A DNA stretch of 64,000 nt from Agapetus fuscipes (lineage: Eukaryota; Arthropoda; Insecta; Trichoptera; Glossosomatidae): NCBI GenBank assembly GCA_951799405.1, contig OX637338.1, forward strand, positions 5,890,001 to 5,954,000, in the 5' to 3' direction. The translations under genes and the position numbers were made by a program. Of the stretch, positions 1 to 9,960 are shown one piece after another (the stretch's first letter is position 1; every line of letters starts with the position of its first letter). The notes under the pieces are model-generated. The model was not told the DNA's origin, did no database searches, and was given only the letters and a program-made list of their open reading frames with translations.

Positions 1-60
1 ATTTCAGAGCTGAATGTAAGCTACCTAAATCTGGAATGCTAAATTCCATTAAATGTTTAC

Positions 61-286
61 CTTGCAATCCAAGTAGTGCTCCAGGGAAATTTGGATTTCT
101 CTGTGGGTCCATCATACTTCCATTATGTCCTGACATTCCCATGTCATCACAGTAATCCTGAGGTTCTTGTTTGGTGATGGATCCATGTCGTGGAAGCATG
201 TCCATCTCAGAGTCGCTCAGAGCAGCATCAGATGAAGAATCTTCCCCGGCTGATTGGGCTTGTAATGAATTGTCTGAGTTCACTTT
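61..286 (-). CDS. ab: Abrupt-like BTB protein, coding exon 6 (linker)
   Basis: This is the last exon of the gene seen here. It follows a clear acceptor (TTTGCAG at 293-287) and opens in phase 0, matching the phase-0 end of the exon at 1200. It encodes about 75 residues of acidic and Ser-rich linker (DSSSDAALSDSEMDML, then KQEP). No domain is visible. I end it at a plausible donor (G|GTAAAC at 61/60), but the frame stays open to base 1, so a longer exon running off the window is equally possible. The C2H2 zinc fingers expected of Abrupt are not in the window and should lie to the left. Confidence 0.65.
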
Positions 287-764
287 CTGCAAACAGAAAA
301 ATTCAAACTGTGATTAGATTTCCGAAAAACCAAATTAAACTATTGCAAAGATAAATTACATTTAGAATTCATGCCCACAAAGAGATACCCATGAATTCAC
401 ACTTACACATGCTACATGTGACATTACAACATACAAACCCATTGGTTATTTCTTAATTAAGTTGTGATGAAAAAGGCAATCAAATTTTAAATGGAAAGGT
501 TGAATTTAGCTACTTTTGTTTTGTTTGATAAGGACATCATTGGAACGAATGTTCCGTTTCTCAGCGGGCAAATGTCACACGTCTATGCTTATAACTGAGG
601 TCCATAACAACCAATAACAAAATATTAGTAAGCCAAGTCCCTAGCAACCAGCAGTGTGACTTTACAACTATTTTATTAATGTCAAACATGGGGATTCAAT
701 TGTGTAAGCACAACCTTAGTAAATCAAAGTATTTTAAAGAGTTACAGCAAGTTAATAGTTAGTT

Positions 765-1152
765 CAGAGGTTCCCAAACTTTTTCAAGTCACGGCACCCT
801 TTGAAATTTTGAGTTTTCTCACGGCACCCTAGTCATATAATATCGATCTGTGGTAGGTATATTTCATATTTGTTTGCGGCGCCACTCCCGCATCCCCTCC
901 CCTATGCCTCCCGCCCATCATTCATTCCGTGCCTAGAACGTGGTCCGGCCACGTGGGTTATTTTCCATTCCATAAAATGTTTGTATTCATGTATGCACAC
1001 AAGCTTCTGCTTTCGCATGAAGACATCTGGCCAGGCAAAATAGGTTGGTGAATTGCAATCCTCTTCACAAATTAAAAAAAAAAAAAAGTAAAATTTTGAT
1101 TTTTAGTAGTGACTTCAGGGGTGCCTCGCGGCACCCACTTTGGGAACCTCTG
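765..1152. mobile_element. Non-autonomous hAT element (388 bp) in ab intron 5
   Basis: Terminal inverted repeats read CAGAGGTTCCCAAA on the left and its near-perfect complement on the right (TTTGGGAACCTCTG). A perfect 8-bp target duplication AGTTAGTT flanks it (757-764 and 1153-1160), which is the hAT hallmark. There is no transposase ORF. It ends 47 bp from the exon at 1200 and carries a SINE F fragment and a short A-run inside. Confidence 0.85.
985..1088 (+). mobile_element. SINE F fragment (3' part)
   Basis: It shares the block TGGCCAGGCAAAATAGGTTG followed by GTGAATTGCAATCC with the copies at 6125-6417 and 10545-11235, and ends in an A-run. It is nested inside the hAT element at 765-1152. 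The tRNA-like head is absent. Confidence 0.55.
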
Positions 1153-1199
1153 AGTTAGTTGATTGATGAAATTAGACTAGAATGTTTGAATGGATTTAC

Positions 1200-1326
1200 C
1201 ATATTATTAGGGTGTGTAGTGTTGCCGATTTCTAAAGCTTGACTAAGAAGTGACTCTCTCAGATCCAGTCCATTATTCATTCCTCTCTCGGGACTCCGAT
1301 GATTTTGAACAGACAACGATTCAACC
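1200..1326 (-). CDS. ab: Abrupt-like BTB protein, coding exon 5 (linker)
   Basis: The acceptor is TTTTTTGCAG at 1336-1327 and the donor is ATG|GTAAAT at 1200/1199. The first base completes an Arg codon begun by the upstream exon (AG|G). It then encodes 42 residues of linker (VESLSVQNHRSPERG...HPNNM) and ends in phase 0, matching the next exon. It is part of the region between BTB and zinc fingers, with no recognisable domain. The phase agreement on both sides is the main support. Confidence 0.75.
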
Positions 1327-1543
1327 CTGCAAAAAATACACATTTTAAGTACTGGATAATAAATTGAAGTACACTTACAATAAAAATAAGCTGAGCAAGT
1401 AATTATCCACTACAAAAACATATCTAATTTAAGCTGCATAAAAAGTAAAGAAATAAAGGTTCTAATGATGTTTTTAATGTCAGAAATAAATATTGGTTGG
1501 AGTAAAGGTTGGATAATCATTATTTAACTATTAGATAGATGAC

Positions 1544-1692
1544 CTATTTCTCAACTGTGCATTGTAGAGGTCTGATGATCTGGTTCTCTTGGGTGGCGGA
1601 GGTGACTGCGCTCCGGGTTCCTTGCGGGAACGACTCCTATCCCGTGAAGTGTCTGAGTGCGGAGGCTCTGGCCATGGTAGACTTGTAGATGA
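1544..1692 (-). CDS. ab: Abrupt-like BTB protein, coding exon 4 (Arg/Ser/Pro-rich)
   Basis: The acceptor is TTCCTGACAG at 1702-1693. The donor AG|GTCATC at 1544/1543 is unusual, but it is the only site that keeps frame with the exon at 1326. It encodes 49 residues plus two bases: a basic SRDRSRSRKE stretch and PPPPKRTR, which looks like a nuclear localisation signal. If the weak donor is skipped, the frame stops after four more codons (SSI then TAA), which would give a short BTB-only product. Whether that happens needs RNA evidence. Confidence 0.75.
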
Positions 1693-1892
1693 CTGTCAGG
1701 AAGAAATGCAAATCAAATTTCAATTGTAACATTATAATTTCCAGATACCTTCCCTGAGATATGAGAATGACGCGAAGAAAAGATATCATGGCACACAGGA
1801 ATTGAGTCAATACAAAGAGGCAGAAAAAATAATTGTGACATTATCCAGCTGGCAGCTGGGTTTCTAACCAACATTTTGCTATTGGTTGGTGT

Positions 1893-2310
1893 GATTCCTT
1901 GACTTATAGGATGGTATGAGGCCGATCACCCATACTGTAAAAAAATGGTTCACTTTACCAATGTCACCTTTGTTTCAGGGAAGTTCGGCAAGAGTTGTAG
2001 GGCTTGTGTTCATTTGACATCAGTTTTTTATGTTGCAAGTCCACATGCGGCATGTGTAAGCGGGAAGTCATACATGTCTTCTTGTGGGACCACATTTAAT
2101 ATGAATCTTAAATGTAATATGCTTGATTTTCTGGTACCGGGTTTTGACCGTGGTCCATGTTTTTTGCTTGTCTTCTTCTTTTTTCTTTTTATTCTTTCTT
2201 GAAGACTTTCAGCTTACGTTTCGTCTCCTCTGTGGGTAACTTCTTCGGAGTTCTACTCGCTACTGTAGTAGTGAATGTAATATATCTTTACAATTTGGAT
2301 TATAGATTGG
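1893..2310 (+). repeat. Family A repeat, copy 1, interrupted
   Basis: It begins with the family's 5' signature (CCTTGACTTATAGG, TGGTATGAGGC), follows the shared body (CACTTTGCCAATGTCACC, GGCATGTGTAAGCG), and finishes at about 2281-2310 with TATATCTTTACAATTTGGATTATAG. A 153-bp foreign piece separates the two parts. Confidence 0.75.
2121..2273. mobile_element. Unclassified 153-bp insertion with 10-bp target duplication
   Basis: AATGTAATAT occurs at 2111-2120 and again at 2274-2283, exactly where family A copy 1 is broken. The insert is pyrimidine-rich (TTCTTCTT tract), with no obvious terminal inverted repeat or tRNA-like head. The duplication length fits a retroposed piece, but the source is not recognised. 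Confidence 0.5.
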
Positions 2311-2656
2311 TAAAGACCTCAGTCACCTAGACCTGTGACACCACCCCATCAAGGGGAAATTAGAATGCTCTGACTCCGTAATCCAAATTGCGCACACATA
2401 GTCATTATCTGAGAATTCTTATCGAAGGAGACGATTACATTGAATTTATGGTGATTAGACATACTCATTTAAAACATACAAATGTCCAAGATGTGATGGG
2501 CAGACAACGTCGAAGCCCACGCCAAAGTTCTGTGAGTGAGAGGACCATAGAGGGAAGCAGCGCAAGACAAAGAGTCCTGGAGGATTGTGGTGCGGGAGGC
2601 CCTGAGCCTTCAAGGCTTCTGAGCCGAAGAAAGTAAAGTAAAGCAGACATACTCAC

Positions 2657-2804
2657 TGGTGAGACTTTGTGTTCCTGGTTGTTGATGGGAGGCATGCCGG
2701 GAGTGGGCACGTCTGCCAGCCCCCGCACCTGCAGCATCTGCGCAGCCTTCAGGAAGTCCCCCAATTGCTCCTGACCTATGTGGACTTCCCCGTTGTACAT
2801 GAAC
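2657..2804 (-). CDS. ab: Abrupt-like BTB protein, coding exon 3 (BTB C-terminal part)
   Basis: The acceptor is TTGCCAG at 2811-2805 and the donor CCA|GTGAGT at 2657/2656. The first base completes the Arg codon split with the BTB exon (AG|G). It reads FMYNGEVHIGQEQLGDFLKA followed by AQMLQVRGLADVP, the C-terminal helices of an insect BTB/POZ domain, and then the linker start. FMYNGEV and QVRGLADV are closest to Drosophila Abrupt, compared with Broad, Lola, Ttk, Fru and Chinmo as I know them. It ends in phase 0, matching the exon at 1692. Confidence 0.9.
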
Positions 2805-3289
2805 CTGGCAACACATTAACGAATGCAATTACTCATTAAAATGATAATAATAACTTATTTATTTATACAAAAACGCCTTTTCACATTACATTTGTACACA
2901 TAAGGTATTCAACTTGGTAATAAAATGTTTTTTTTTTTTTGTGCACAACAGGTTTCCCTAATTATAGTGCACCCTCTCAGCCATCAACACGCTGGGAGAA
3001 AATCTCTGATTAAATTTTTAAATCTATTTAAATTATATTGCAGTAGAATATATCTATATTAGAGATAATACATGTGTGTCTGAGCTAGGAAATCCTGTGT
3101 CTCAGGCGTGTTATATCAAAGTAAAAAGAAATAAACTTAAGTTGTATGTAAACACAGAGCTTTCTGATTTACTGTTAATTTCATATTACTTTAAAGGCAA
3201 TAGACTTGGCACAAATTTAACAAAAATTATGACATCACACACCTTACTTGGAAAAAGGCAAATAAATATTTTGTTATTGTCACATGCTG

Positions 3290-3551
3290 TTCCTTGACTT
3301 ATAGGTTGGTATGCGGCTGACCACCCATGCTGTAAAAATGGTACACTTTGCCAATGTCACCCCTGTCTCAGGGAAGGACGGCAAGAGTTGCAGGGTGTAT
3401 GTCCATTTAAGATTTGGTTTTTATGTTGTAGGTTCACATGAGGCATGTGCAAGCGCGAACTTGTACGTGTCTGGTTGTGAGAATGCATGTAATGTGAATC
3501 TCCAATGTAACATATCCTTGCAACTTAGATTAGATTAGATTAGATTAGACA
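3290..3551 (+). repeat. Family A repeat, copy 2
   Basis: Full-length copy from TTCCTTGACTTATAGGTTGG to a clean (TTAGA)n tail at 3528-3550. It lies in ab intron 2. Confidence 0.8.
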
Positions 3552-3875
3552 TAGATGTGTGACGTTTGTCCATTATTTTTTTCGCTGCTTCTGTCTGTAC
3601 CGTAGAGAAAATTTCAGTAATAAAGGATGGGATCGAGGAATCCCTACTTGTATGTTGGGAAATCTTCCAGCATTCGCATCTTTGTTTTTCGTACCCAAAC
3701 TTCCTCATAAATAGCCAATCATATGTTATTGTATCAAATGCAATCATACTGTGAGTGGGCGTACCTACTTATTTCTAAATGCTAAAAGTACAACTATTCA
3801 GTAAGCAATTAGTAGTTTAAAATGCCCCATCATTTAGTAGGTTTAAATTTTTTTAAATTAGTATTAATAACATTA

Positions 3876-4038
3876 ATAGGATGATTTATTTGGTGTACGC
3901 TGTTTTTGTGTGCATTACACCTCAAGAACCCTCTGCGAGCTTGGTGTTGCTATAGAAAGCGCCAATTCTCAATCAAAATCCAGTTGCTGTAAGCCTGGAT
4001 GGACTTTTGGTGGCCAGTCTTTGGTCACATGTAGCAAT
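3876..4038 (-). repeat. SINE B fragment (body and tail, no tRNA head)
   Basis: It reads backward from AGGATGATTTATTTGGTG through GAACCCTCTGCGAGCTTGG and GCGCCAATTCTCAA to TGGACTTTTGGTGGCCAGTC. The tRNA-like head is missing, and a SINE C copy abuts it. Confidence 0.7.
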
Positions 4039-4044
4039 TCGGGA

Positions 4045-4297
4045 CCTATTTATTTTTAGGGTTAAAAGGGCCGACCTCACACCACCCATTTTCAATTAAA
4101 GTGGGGGTTTTCCAGCTCCCAGTAGGGCTGGTTCTTATTTCTTGTGAAAGCTGAGTACACCTTGCCGGTATTTATTTTGGGTTTGAAATATACACTGAAA
4201 CGGGAAATCATTTTTGACATGCCTCGGTGGGGATCGAACCCTTGCTCTCGGTATGGAATAGAAATATTCTACCAAGTGAGCTATCGACCGGACTTTT
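4045..4297 (-). mobile_element. SINE C copy with tRNA-like head
   Basis: On the minus strand it opens GTCCGGTCGATAGCTCACTT, with pol III box A- and B-like blocks (TAGCTCACTTGGTAGA, GGGTTCGATCCCC). The body of family C follows (CGGGAAATCAT, CCGGCAAGGTGTACTCAGC). It lies in ab intron 2. Confidence 0.75.
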
Positions 4298-4597
4298 TAT
4301 GAGCTTGGTCGTCACTGTGCGTATCTTTAAAAAATACACGACAGAAACATCTTTACAAAAAATCTCTTCCCTGATTTGAGAGGACCCTTGATGTGTGAGA
4401 CACACACAAAAATGGCGCTCTTTAATTATGTGGACTTTCTAAATAAATTATCCTTGTATATATAAATACAAAGCGCCAATTCTCAAGCAAGATCCAGTTG
4501 CTGTAATTACAAAAATCCCAATTGTTCATTCCAAAAAACTAGTGGACCAAATACATAGTAAGCTTATCTTACTACAAGAAGGTTTTGACTTATTTTA

Positions 4598-4795
4598 TTG
4601 TGAGTCCTGTTTAGACCTTCCGACGTAAATAACCACTCGGGAGAAAGTTTGTCTTCTTTTTGTAAGTTTTTTTTAGACCTTGCAATGTTTATAACCATTC
4701 GGGAGAAAGTATGTCTTTTGATTGTGATTCCTGTTTAGACCTTGCAATGTTAATAACCACTAGGAATAAAGTTTGTCTTGTGATTGTGATTTAGT
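4598..4795 (+). repeat. 62-bp tandem repeat, about 3.2 units
   Basis: TTTAGACCTT recurs with a spacing of 62 bp (about 4611, 4673, 4735). Each unit carries TAACCA(C/T)TCGGGAGAAAG or a variant. The array ends about 10 bp before the splice donor of the BTB exon. Confidence 0.8.
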
Positions 4796-4806
4796 CGGGA
4801 ACTCAC

Positions 4807-5062
4807 CTAAGCAAGCTCTCCATATCCTTCTGCTGAATGTCTCTGAGGATGACGATGGGATGCTGGCAGGGGTTGGCCTTGAGCAGTTTCCGGAAGTAAG
4901 GGCTGCAGGCGGACAGGACGACCTTGTGCGCGTTGAACGAGCAGCCGTCACACGCCAGCGTCACGTCCACAAAGTCTTCTTCGTCGCGCAGGTGCCGGAA
5001 CGATGAGAGGATGGCCGAGTGGAAGTCGTTCCAACGCAGCGAATACTGCTGCTCCGACGGCC
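4807..5062 (-). CDS. ab: Abrupt-like BTB protein, coding exon 2 (BTB N-terminal part)
   Basis: The acceptor is ATTTCCAG and the donor AG|GTGAGT. It encodes PSEQQYSLRWNDFHSAILSS, then FRHLRDEEDFVDVTLACDG, AHKVVLSACSPYFRKLLKAN and PIVILRD: the BTB/POZ N-terminal half that makes the homodimer interface. In Drosophila, Abrupt is a nuclear BTB zinc-finger regulator of motor-axon targeting and dendrite and epithelial development. The string SILSSFRHLRDEEDFVDVTL, with an Ala for Ser here, is the best argument for Abrupt. The first two bases complete a Gly codon from the exon at 11300. Inferred residues are about 10-95 of the product. Confidence 0.92.
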
Positions 5063-5588
5063 CTGGAAATTACAAAAATAATGTTTTAAAGGATTTATCC
5101 TTGAATATACCGAAGAGGAATCATGATATGGAGTTGAATTTTGAGCACAAGCATCAAAAGGATATAAAATTAGCCATTTGTTTTACCTAATTGTTGTTTT
5201 GCTACCTAGGTATTTAAGTTATATGATTAGTTTTACAAAGTACTCCCCAATTAAGATATTGTTAGGAACTACCTATGAGTTTGTGTGCACCTACATGCAT
5301 CTAGGTACGTGCGCCTAAGCACGATGGTTTGTGTGGAATAATCTGTAAGTGTGTGGAAAAATCCATTATAATAAATAAAAAATCATAACAATATGGATGA
5401 GTTTTTTCTTGACGGACAAACGTCGCATGTGTATGTGACTAGGATCCTTTGTAAGTTCGCGCTTGCACATGCTGCATGTGTACATACAAAATAAACCAAA
5501 CCTCACATGAACATAAACTTTGCTACTTCTGCCACCCCAGAAGCCACGATTTTACAGCGTGGGGGTCACCCTTATATCAACTTATTGG

Positions 5589-6641
5589 TAGGGACTGGAA
5601 AAAAGGGGTGTTATTTTTTGCGAAATTCGCGTTATTTTTTTGGGAAATTCGCGTTATTTTTGATCAAAAACAGGGAAATTCGCGTTATTTTTCATGATAA
5701 ACGGGTAGATTCGGTGTAATTTTTAGGGTTGATTTGATCGAAATAAAAGTTTATGTAATTGCAAAACTATAGATATTACTAATATTTACAATTTATTATA
5801 GAAACAACAATATGTACCTTAAAAAACAATGAATAAACAACATCTGAATCAATACGAGTTACAACTTACAAAAAACCATTGATTAAAAAAGTATTAATAT
5901 TTCAATGACACTCCGAATACCCTGCAATATCCTTTTAAAATATTTAATTTTTGTGCATTTAGTCTCTAGATGAGGGTTATCTACTTTTTTTGAGGGATGT
6001 TGGCTTTTATGAAAGCCTCAAGTTGTGCTCTTGGCTAATCCAGCAGCAGCTTCACTCCTTGATGTATTTTCCTTTATTGATGTCACGATTCAAGTCTGTT
6101 TGGATGTCCAGGACAGTTCTGCTTATCATTTATTTTTTTAATAAAACAGATTTGTGAATAGGAATGCAATTCACCAACCTACTCTGCCTGGCCAGAAACA
6201 GGTATTAATATCATTAATGAAAAAATCATTACGAGTATTGTTTATTTTAATTAATTATTAATTTATAATTACCCAATTACATTTGTTACACCAGGGTCAA
6301 ATTTATGGTCAAATGACCCAGGCGGGGATCGAACCCCGCGTCTAGCGTTCTAGCGTGTTTTAACGTTGAAAGATCAGCCCACTTAGCCCCCTCGACTATA
6401 ACACCGACCATTTTCCCTGTGCTTTGCACCTTGCAAAGGGTTTTCGCAGTAATCTTTTCTTTCCCACAAAATAGTTGCGTTGCAGAAGCGACATTTAACA
6501 ACTTTTTCGCACAATCTCTACCAAAAGTACTAAAATTCGCGATATTTGCGTAAAACCTCAAATTTCGCGTTATTCGCGTAAAAACATAAAAATTCGCGAA
6601 TAAATTCGTTTTATCGCGATCGCGAAATTTTCCAGTCCCTA
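5589..6641. mobile_element. Non-autonomous hAT element, copy 1 (1053 bp)
   Basis: TAGGGACTGGAAAA at the left end is matched by TTTTCCAGTCCCTA at the right. CTTATTGG is duplicated on both sides (5581-5588, 6642-6649), giving the 8-bp hAT signature. Subterminal arms are rich in repeats of AAATTCGCG and GCGTTATTTTT. There is no transposase. A SINE F copy occupies its right half. Copy 2 lies at 8224-9310. Confidence 0.9.
6125..6417 (-). mobile_element. SINE F copy (Leu/Ser-tRNA-like head)
   Basis: On the minus strand it reads GTCGGTGTTATAGTCGAGG, GGCTAAGTGGGCTGATC, then GCGGGGTTCGATCCCCGC as a box B-like block. The body contains TGTTTCTGGCCAGGCAG and GGTTGGTGAATTGCATTCC. The long stretch between the boxes suggests a class II tRNA ancestor. 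It is nested in hAT copy 1. Confidence 0.7.
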
Positions 6642-7027
6642 CTTATTGGTCAAGGAACTTGAACGAAAAACCAAATATTTGTTTGCCTATTCCCTGGCAT
6701 CCCAACCATGTTATATTTTTTGTCTTTGAAATTTATGCGGAGTCAATTTGAAAATTCATACCTAACTGCATTTGTAGACAACAATAAAATCGGAATTAGA
6801 AAACGACATAATCTACGTGGTATAAAAATAGCAGGAGAGAGCACAGCATTACAAACTTTTTCTGTAACATGCTTCATAATAATAATATTATTATTACACA
6901 ATATTATTTTCTCCTCTGCATGAAAATTCTCATGGGCGGGGTTAATTCGAATAACAGCAAGAAAATAATTAATTCCAATTTGAATTTCTGGACACACATA
7001 TTTATTTCAGTCTGTACCTACTGGGTA

Positions 7028-7232
7028 AAAGTTTTTCAATGAGGTCGCAACATTTTTGAATTTGGAACTTTTTTCTCGGGGAGACAACGTCTTTTTAAGG
7101 TTTTAAGTTTTTCAATGAGGTAGGAACACTTTTGAATTTGGAACTTTTTTTCCCGGGGAGACAACGTCTTTCTATGAGGTTTTTCAATGAGGTAGGAACA
7201 TTTTTGAATTTCGAACTTTTTTCTCGGCGGGA
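7028..7232 (+). repeat. Minisatellite, three units of about 65-77 bp
   Basis: Three imperfect units each contain TTTTTCAATGAGGT, TTTTGAATTTGGAACTTTTT and GGGAGACAACGTC. No coding content. It lies in ab intron 1. Confidence 0.8.
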
Positions 7233-7554
7233 CAACGTCAGTCTTGTATGGCGCTGCCGTTCTTAGCAACCAATAACAACATATTTTTATGACGTTTCCC
7301 TAGCAACCCGTCTGGGTGACGACACAATATTGTCTATGCCAATTCACGTGCGCACCTCATTAGAATTAAGTACCTACCTACCTACAAGTCATATGTGACT
7401 AAGCTAACTAAACTAAGTAATAATTTTGAAGTTTGTGGCCATTTTTTTTAGCAGTCATGTGATTTAAGTAAAATTGAGTTATAACATATTAGTCAATGGT
7501 TACACATGTCTGTACATTTAATTTTTATCCTTCTTATTTTAGTATTAAATATAT

Positions 7555-7652
7555 TTCGGTGTTATTCACACACAGTAAATCCATGGCTTAGCTGCCACCT
7601 GACGTGAATTTTGTATACAAGAAAAACTGTGATCCATTAATCAGCTGAAGAT
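7555..7652 (+). mobile_element. MITE family J, left part
   Basis: It starts GGTGTTATTCACACACAG and runs to the point where a family A copy begins. Its other end (GTGAATAACACTG) reappears at 8199-8212, so the A copy probably entered this MITE. Related copies lie at 20045, 21905 and 45464. Confidence 0.55.
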
Positions 7653-8192
7653 CACATCTATAATATCTATCCATAATCTAAGTTGCAGAGATATATTGAC
7701 ATTTAAGGCTCTCAAATGCATGCCCACAAACAAACACGTGTAGTTCGCGCTTACAAATCGCTGCCTTAGTTCTTGTTTATCGTATACGCCATTGAGAAAA
7801 TTTTACATGAGCAATGTTTGCATGTGTACTGGACCAATGTGTCTTATGAAAACAAGAAATTTATTTACAAAATATTTAAAAGAACTCTCACATTATCGAG
7901 TTTTACGGTTTTTCTTAGATCAGATTGTGTAGAATTTGATTCATAAGACAACTGCATGAAAAAGTCATATTTGACAAGATTGGCGTATACGATAAACAAG
8001 AACTGGGGTAGCGAAATGCTGAATGTGTACTTACGAATGAAATCCAAACCTCAAATGAACATAAGCCCTACAACTTTTGCCGACCTTTCCTGACACAGGT
8101 GTGACATTGGCAAAGTGAAGCATTTTTTACAGTATATTTTATTTTACAGCATATTTTATTTTACAGCCTCATACCAACCTATAATTAGTCAT
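7653..8192 (-). repeat. Family A repeat, copy 4, split by MITE K
   Basis: The tail end is at 7660-7700 (CATAATCTAAGTTGCAG), the body resumes at about 8015, and the 5' end is at about 8190 (CATACCAACCTATAATTAG). An element with inverted ends separates the halves. Confidence 0.75.
7762..8012. mobile_element. MITE family K, about 250 bp
   Basis: The ends are inverted: GTTCTTGTTTATCGTATACG followed by CCA at the left, and TGGCGTATACG followed by ATAAACAAGAAC at the right. No transposase ORF. Diverged relatives lie at 45205-45440 and 61825-61935. Flanking AAATCGCTG and AAATGCTGA hint at an 8-9-bp duplication. Confidence 0.65.
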
Positions 8193-8223
8193 GGTTTGTG
8201 AATAACACTGTATGAGTTATGGC

Positions 8224-9310
8224 TAGGGACTGGAAAATAGTGGTGTTATTTTTTGGGAAATTCGCGTTATTTTTTTGTGAAATTCGCGTTATTTTTGATC
8301 GAAAACAAGGAAATTCGCGTTATTTTTAATGATAAACGGGGAGATTCGGTAGATTTTTAGGGTTGATTTGATCAAAATAAAGGTTTATATAATTGCAAAA
8401 CAAAAGATATTACTAATATTTACAATTTATTATAAAAACAGCAATATGTACCTACCTTCAAAAACAATGAATAAACAACATCTGAATCAATACGAGTACC
8501 TACCTAACTTACAAAAAACAATTGATTGAAAAAAGTATTAATATTTCAATGACACTCCGAATACCCTGCAATATCCGTTTAAAATATTTAATTTTTGTGC
8601 ATTTAGTCTCTAGATGAGGGTTATCTAATTTTTCAAGGGATGTTAGCTTTTATGAAAGCCTCAAGTTGTGCTCTTGGCTAATCCAGCAACAGATTCACTC
8701 CTTGAAGTATTTTCCTTCATTGATGTCACGATTCAAGTCTGCTTGGATGATCCAGGACAGTAAAAAAAAATAAAAAAATTAGGCTGATTTATTTGGTGAG
8801 CGCTGTTTTTGTGTGTATCACACCTCAAGAGCCCTCTGCGAGATTGGTCGTCGCTGTAGAAAGCGCCAATTCTCAAGCAAGACCCAGTTGTTGTAAGGCT
8901 GGATGGACCTTTTAATGACCGGTCTTCGGTAAAGGTTGATGAATTTTTCAACCCAGCGAAGAGAAAATTTGAAAATATAAAAAGGATTTTTTTTTGCTCC
9001 GCCGGGATTCGAACTCACAACCCTCCAGTTACGAAGTCGAAGTGTTACCACTTTGCCACCTCGGCTATAACACCGACCAATTTTCCTGTGCTTTGCATAT
9101 TGCAAAGGGTTTTCGCAGGAATCTTCTCTTTCCCACAAAATCGTTGCGTTGCAAAAGCGATACATGACAACTTTTTCGCACAATTTCTACCAAAAGTACG
9201 TAAATTCGCGATATTTGCGTAAAACCTCAAATTTCGCGTTATTCGCGTAAAAACATCAAAATTCGCGAATAAATTCGTTTTATCGCGATCGCGAAATTTT
9301 CCAGTCCCTA
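8224..9310. mobile_element. Non-autonomous hAT element, copy 2 (1087 bp)
   Basis: It has the same ends as copy 1 (TAGGGACTGGAAAA / TTTTCCAGTCCCTA). A perfect 8-bp duplication GTTATGGC flanks it (8216-8223, 9311-9318). The arms match copy 1 closely, but the internal ~300 bp differ: here a SINE B occupies the place where copy 1 has SINE F. Confidence 0.9.
8775..9062 (-). mobile_element. SINE B copy inside hAT copy 2
   Basis: On the minus strand it starts with a tRNA-like head (TAGCCGAGGTGGCAAAGTGG, then GAGTTCGAATCCCGGCGG) and follows the B body (GACCGGTCATTAAAAGG, GCGCTTTCTACAGCGACGAC). It ends in AAATAAATCAGCC. Confidence 0.75.
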
Positions 9311-9384
9311 GTTATGGCAGTTAATCAACACGTAGCAGAATATTATCCAATGGCACATTTAACTAAAAACATCATAACGCCACC

Positions 9385-9637
9385 TAGGTAAAACTGAATA
9401 AGTGCTGATTCACTGATTTGAGAAATCGTGTATTAAACATTTTATTGGGTGTATGTTCTCATAGTAAGTAAGTGAATTAATTATAGGGCAATGCATGAGC
9501 ATGCAATGCATGGCAACTTCTAAGCCAGAGGATTATCACACTAATGTAGTGTTTTCTTTCATAGAAAATAGGAAAAAAGGGGCATGTATCTAAGAAACCC
9601 ATGTTATGTTAATATGTCACCGTTTAAAGTGGCACCT
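9385..9637 (+). mobile_element. MITE family H, copy 1
   Basis: The left end AGGTAAAACTGAATAAGTG and the H body (TTTATTGGGTGTATGTTCTC, AAAATAGGAAAAAAGG) match copies near 14647, 23960, 38925, 47237 and 49073. The right end is decayed. Confidence 0.6.
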
Positions 9638-9879
9638 TAGATCTGGATGCATCTTTGTTGATCTCAAGAATTATTTTAAATTGATTTGAAAATAAGGCGT
9701 CCTCTTTTGTTTAACTGCAAACAATCATACGAAAGCTTCGAATACTATAAAAGCTCACACATAAACTGAAAATCAGAATTTCGACCGAAAGTATCCGGAA
9801 AACATACACTTTAAAATGGACTACATTTTCAAGGCATAACCAATCGTAGTCCAATGGTTGCCGCCTTGCACTTTTTTTT

Positions 9880-9960
9880 AAATAGATTTCTGACGACGAA
9901 TGCAATTCGCCAGCCTATTTTGCCTTGTCAGAAACATGTATTAACATTATAATTAAGGAA
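9880..9960 (-). repeat. SINE F fragment
   Basis: GAATGCAATTCGCCAGCC and TTGTCAGAAACATGTATTAA match the F body in reverse. No head remains. Confidence 0.45.

Larger units (their letters stand above)
5455..6656 (-). repeat. Family A repeat, copy 3, split by a hAT element
   Basis: The body is at 5455-5588 (GCGCTTGCACATGCTGCATG, CTCACATGAACATAAAC) and the 5' end at 6642-6656 (CTTATTGGTCAAGGAAC). The hAT element at 5589-6641 sits between them. Confidence 0.75.

Noticed and set aside
2400..2640. CRISPR array or bacterial operon
   Set aside because: No regular spacer-repeat pattern anywhere in the window, and spliced exons, SINEs and non-LTR elements show an animal genome.
4760..4951. Minus-strand 63-codon frame over the BTB exon
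   Set aside because: It is an alternative frame of the true BTB coding exon.
6290..6400. Genuine tRNA gene suggested by GGGGTTCGATCCCCGC on the minus strand
   Set aside because: It is followed by the shared SINE F body and the segment between boxes does not fold as a clean tRNA.
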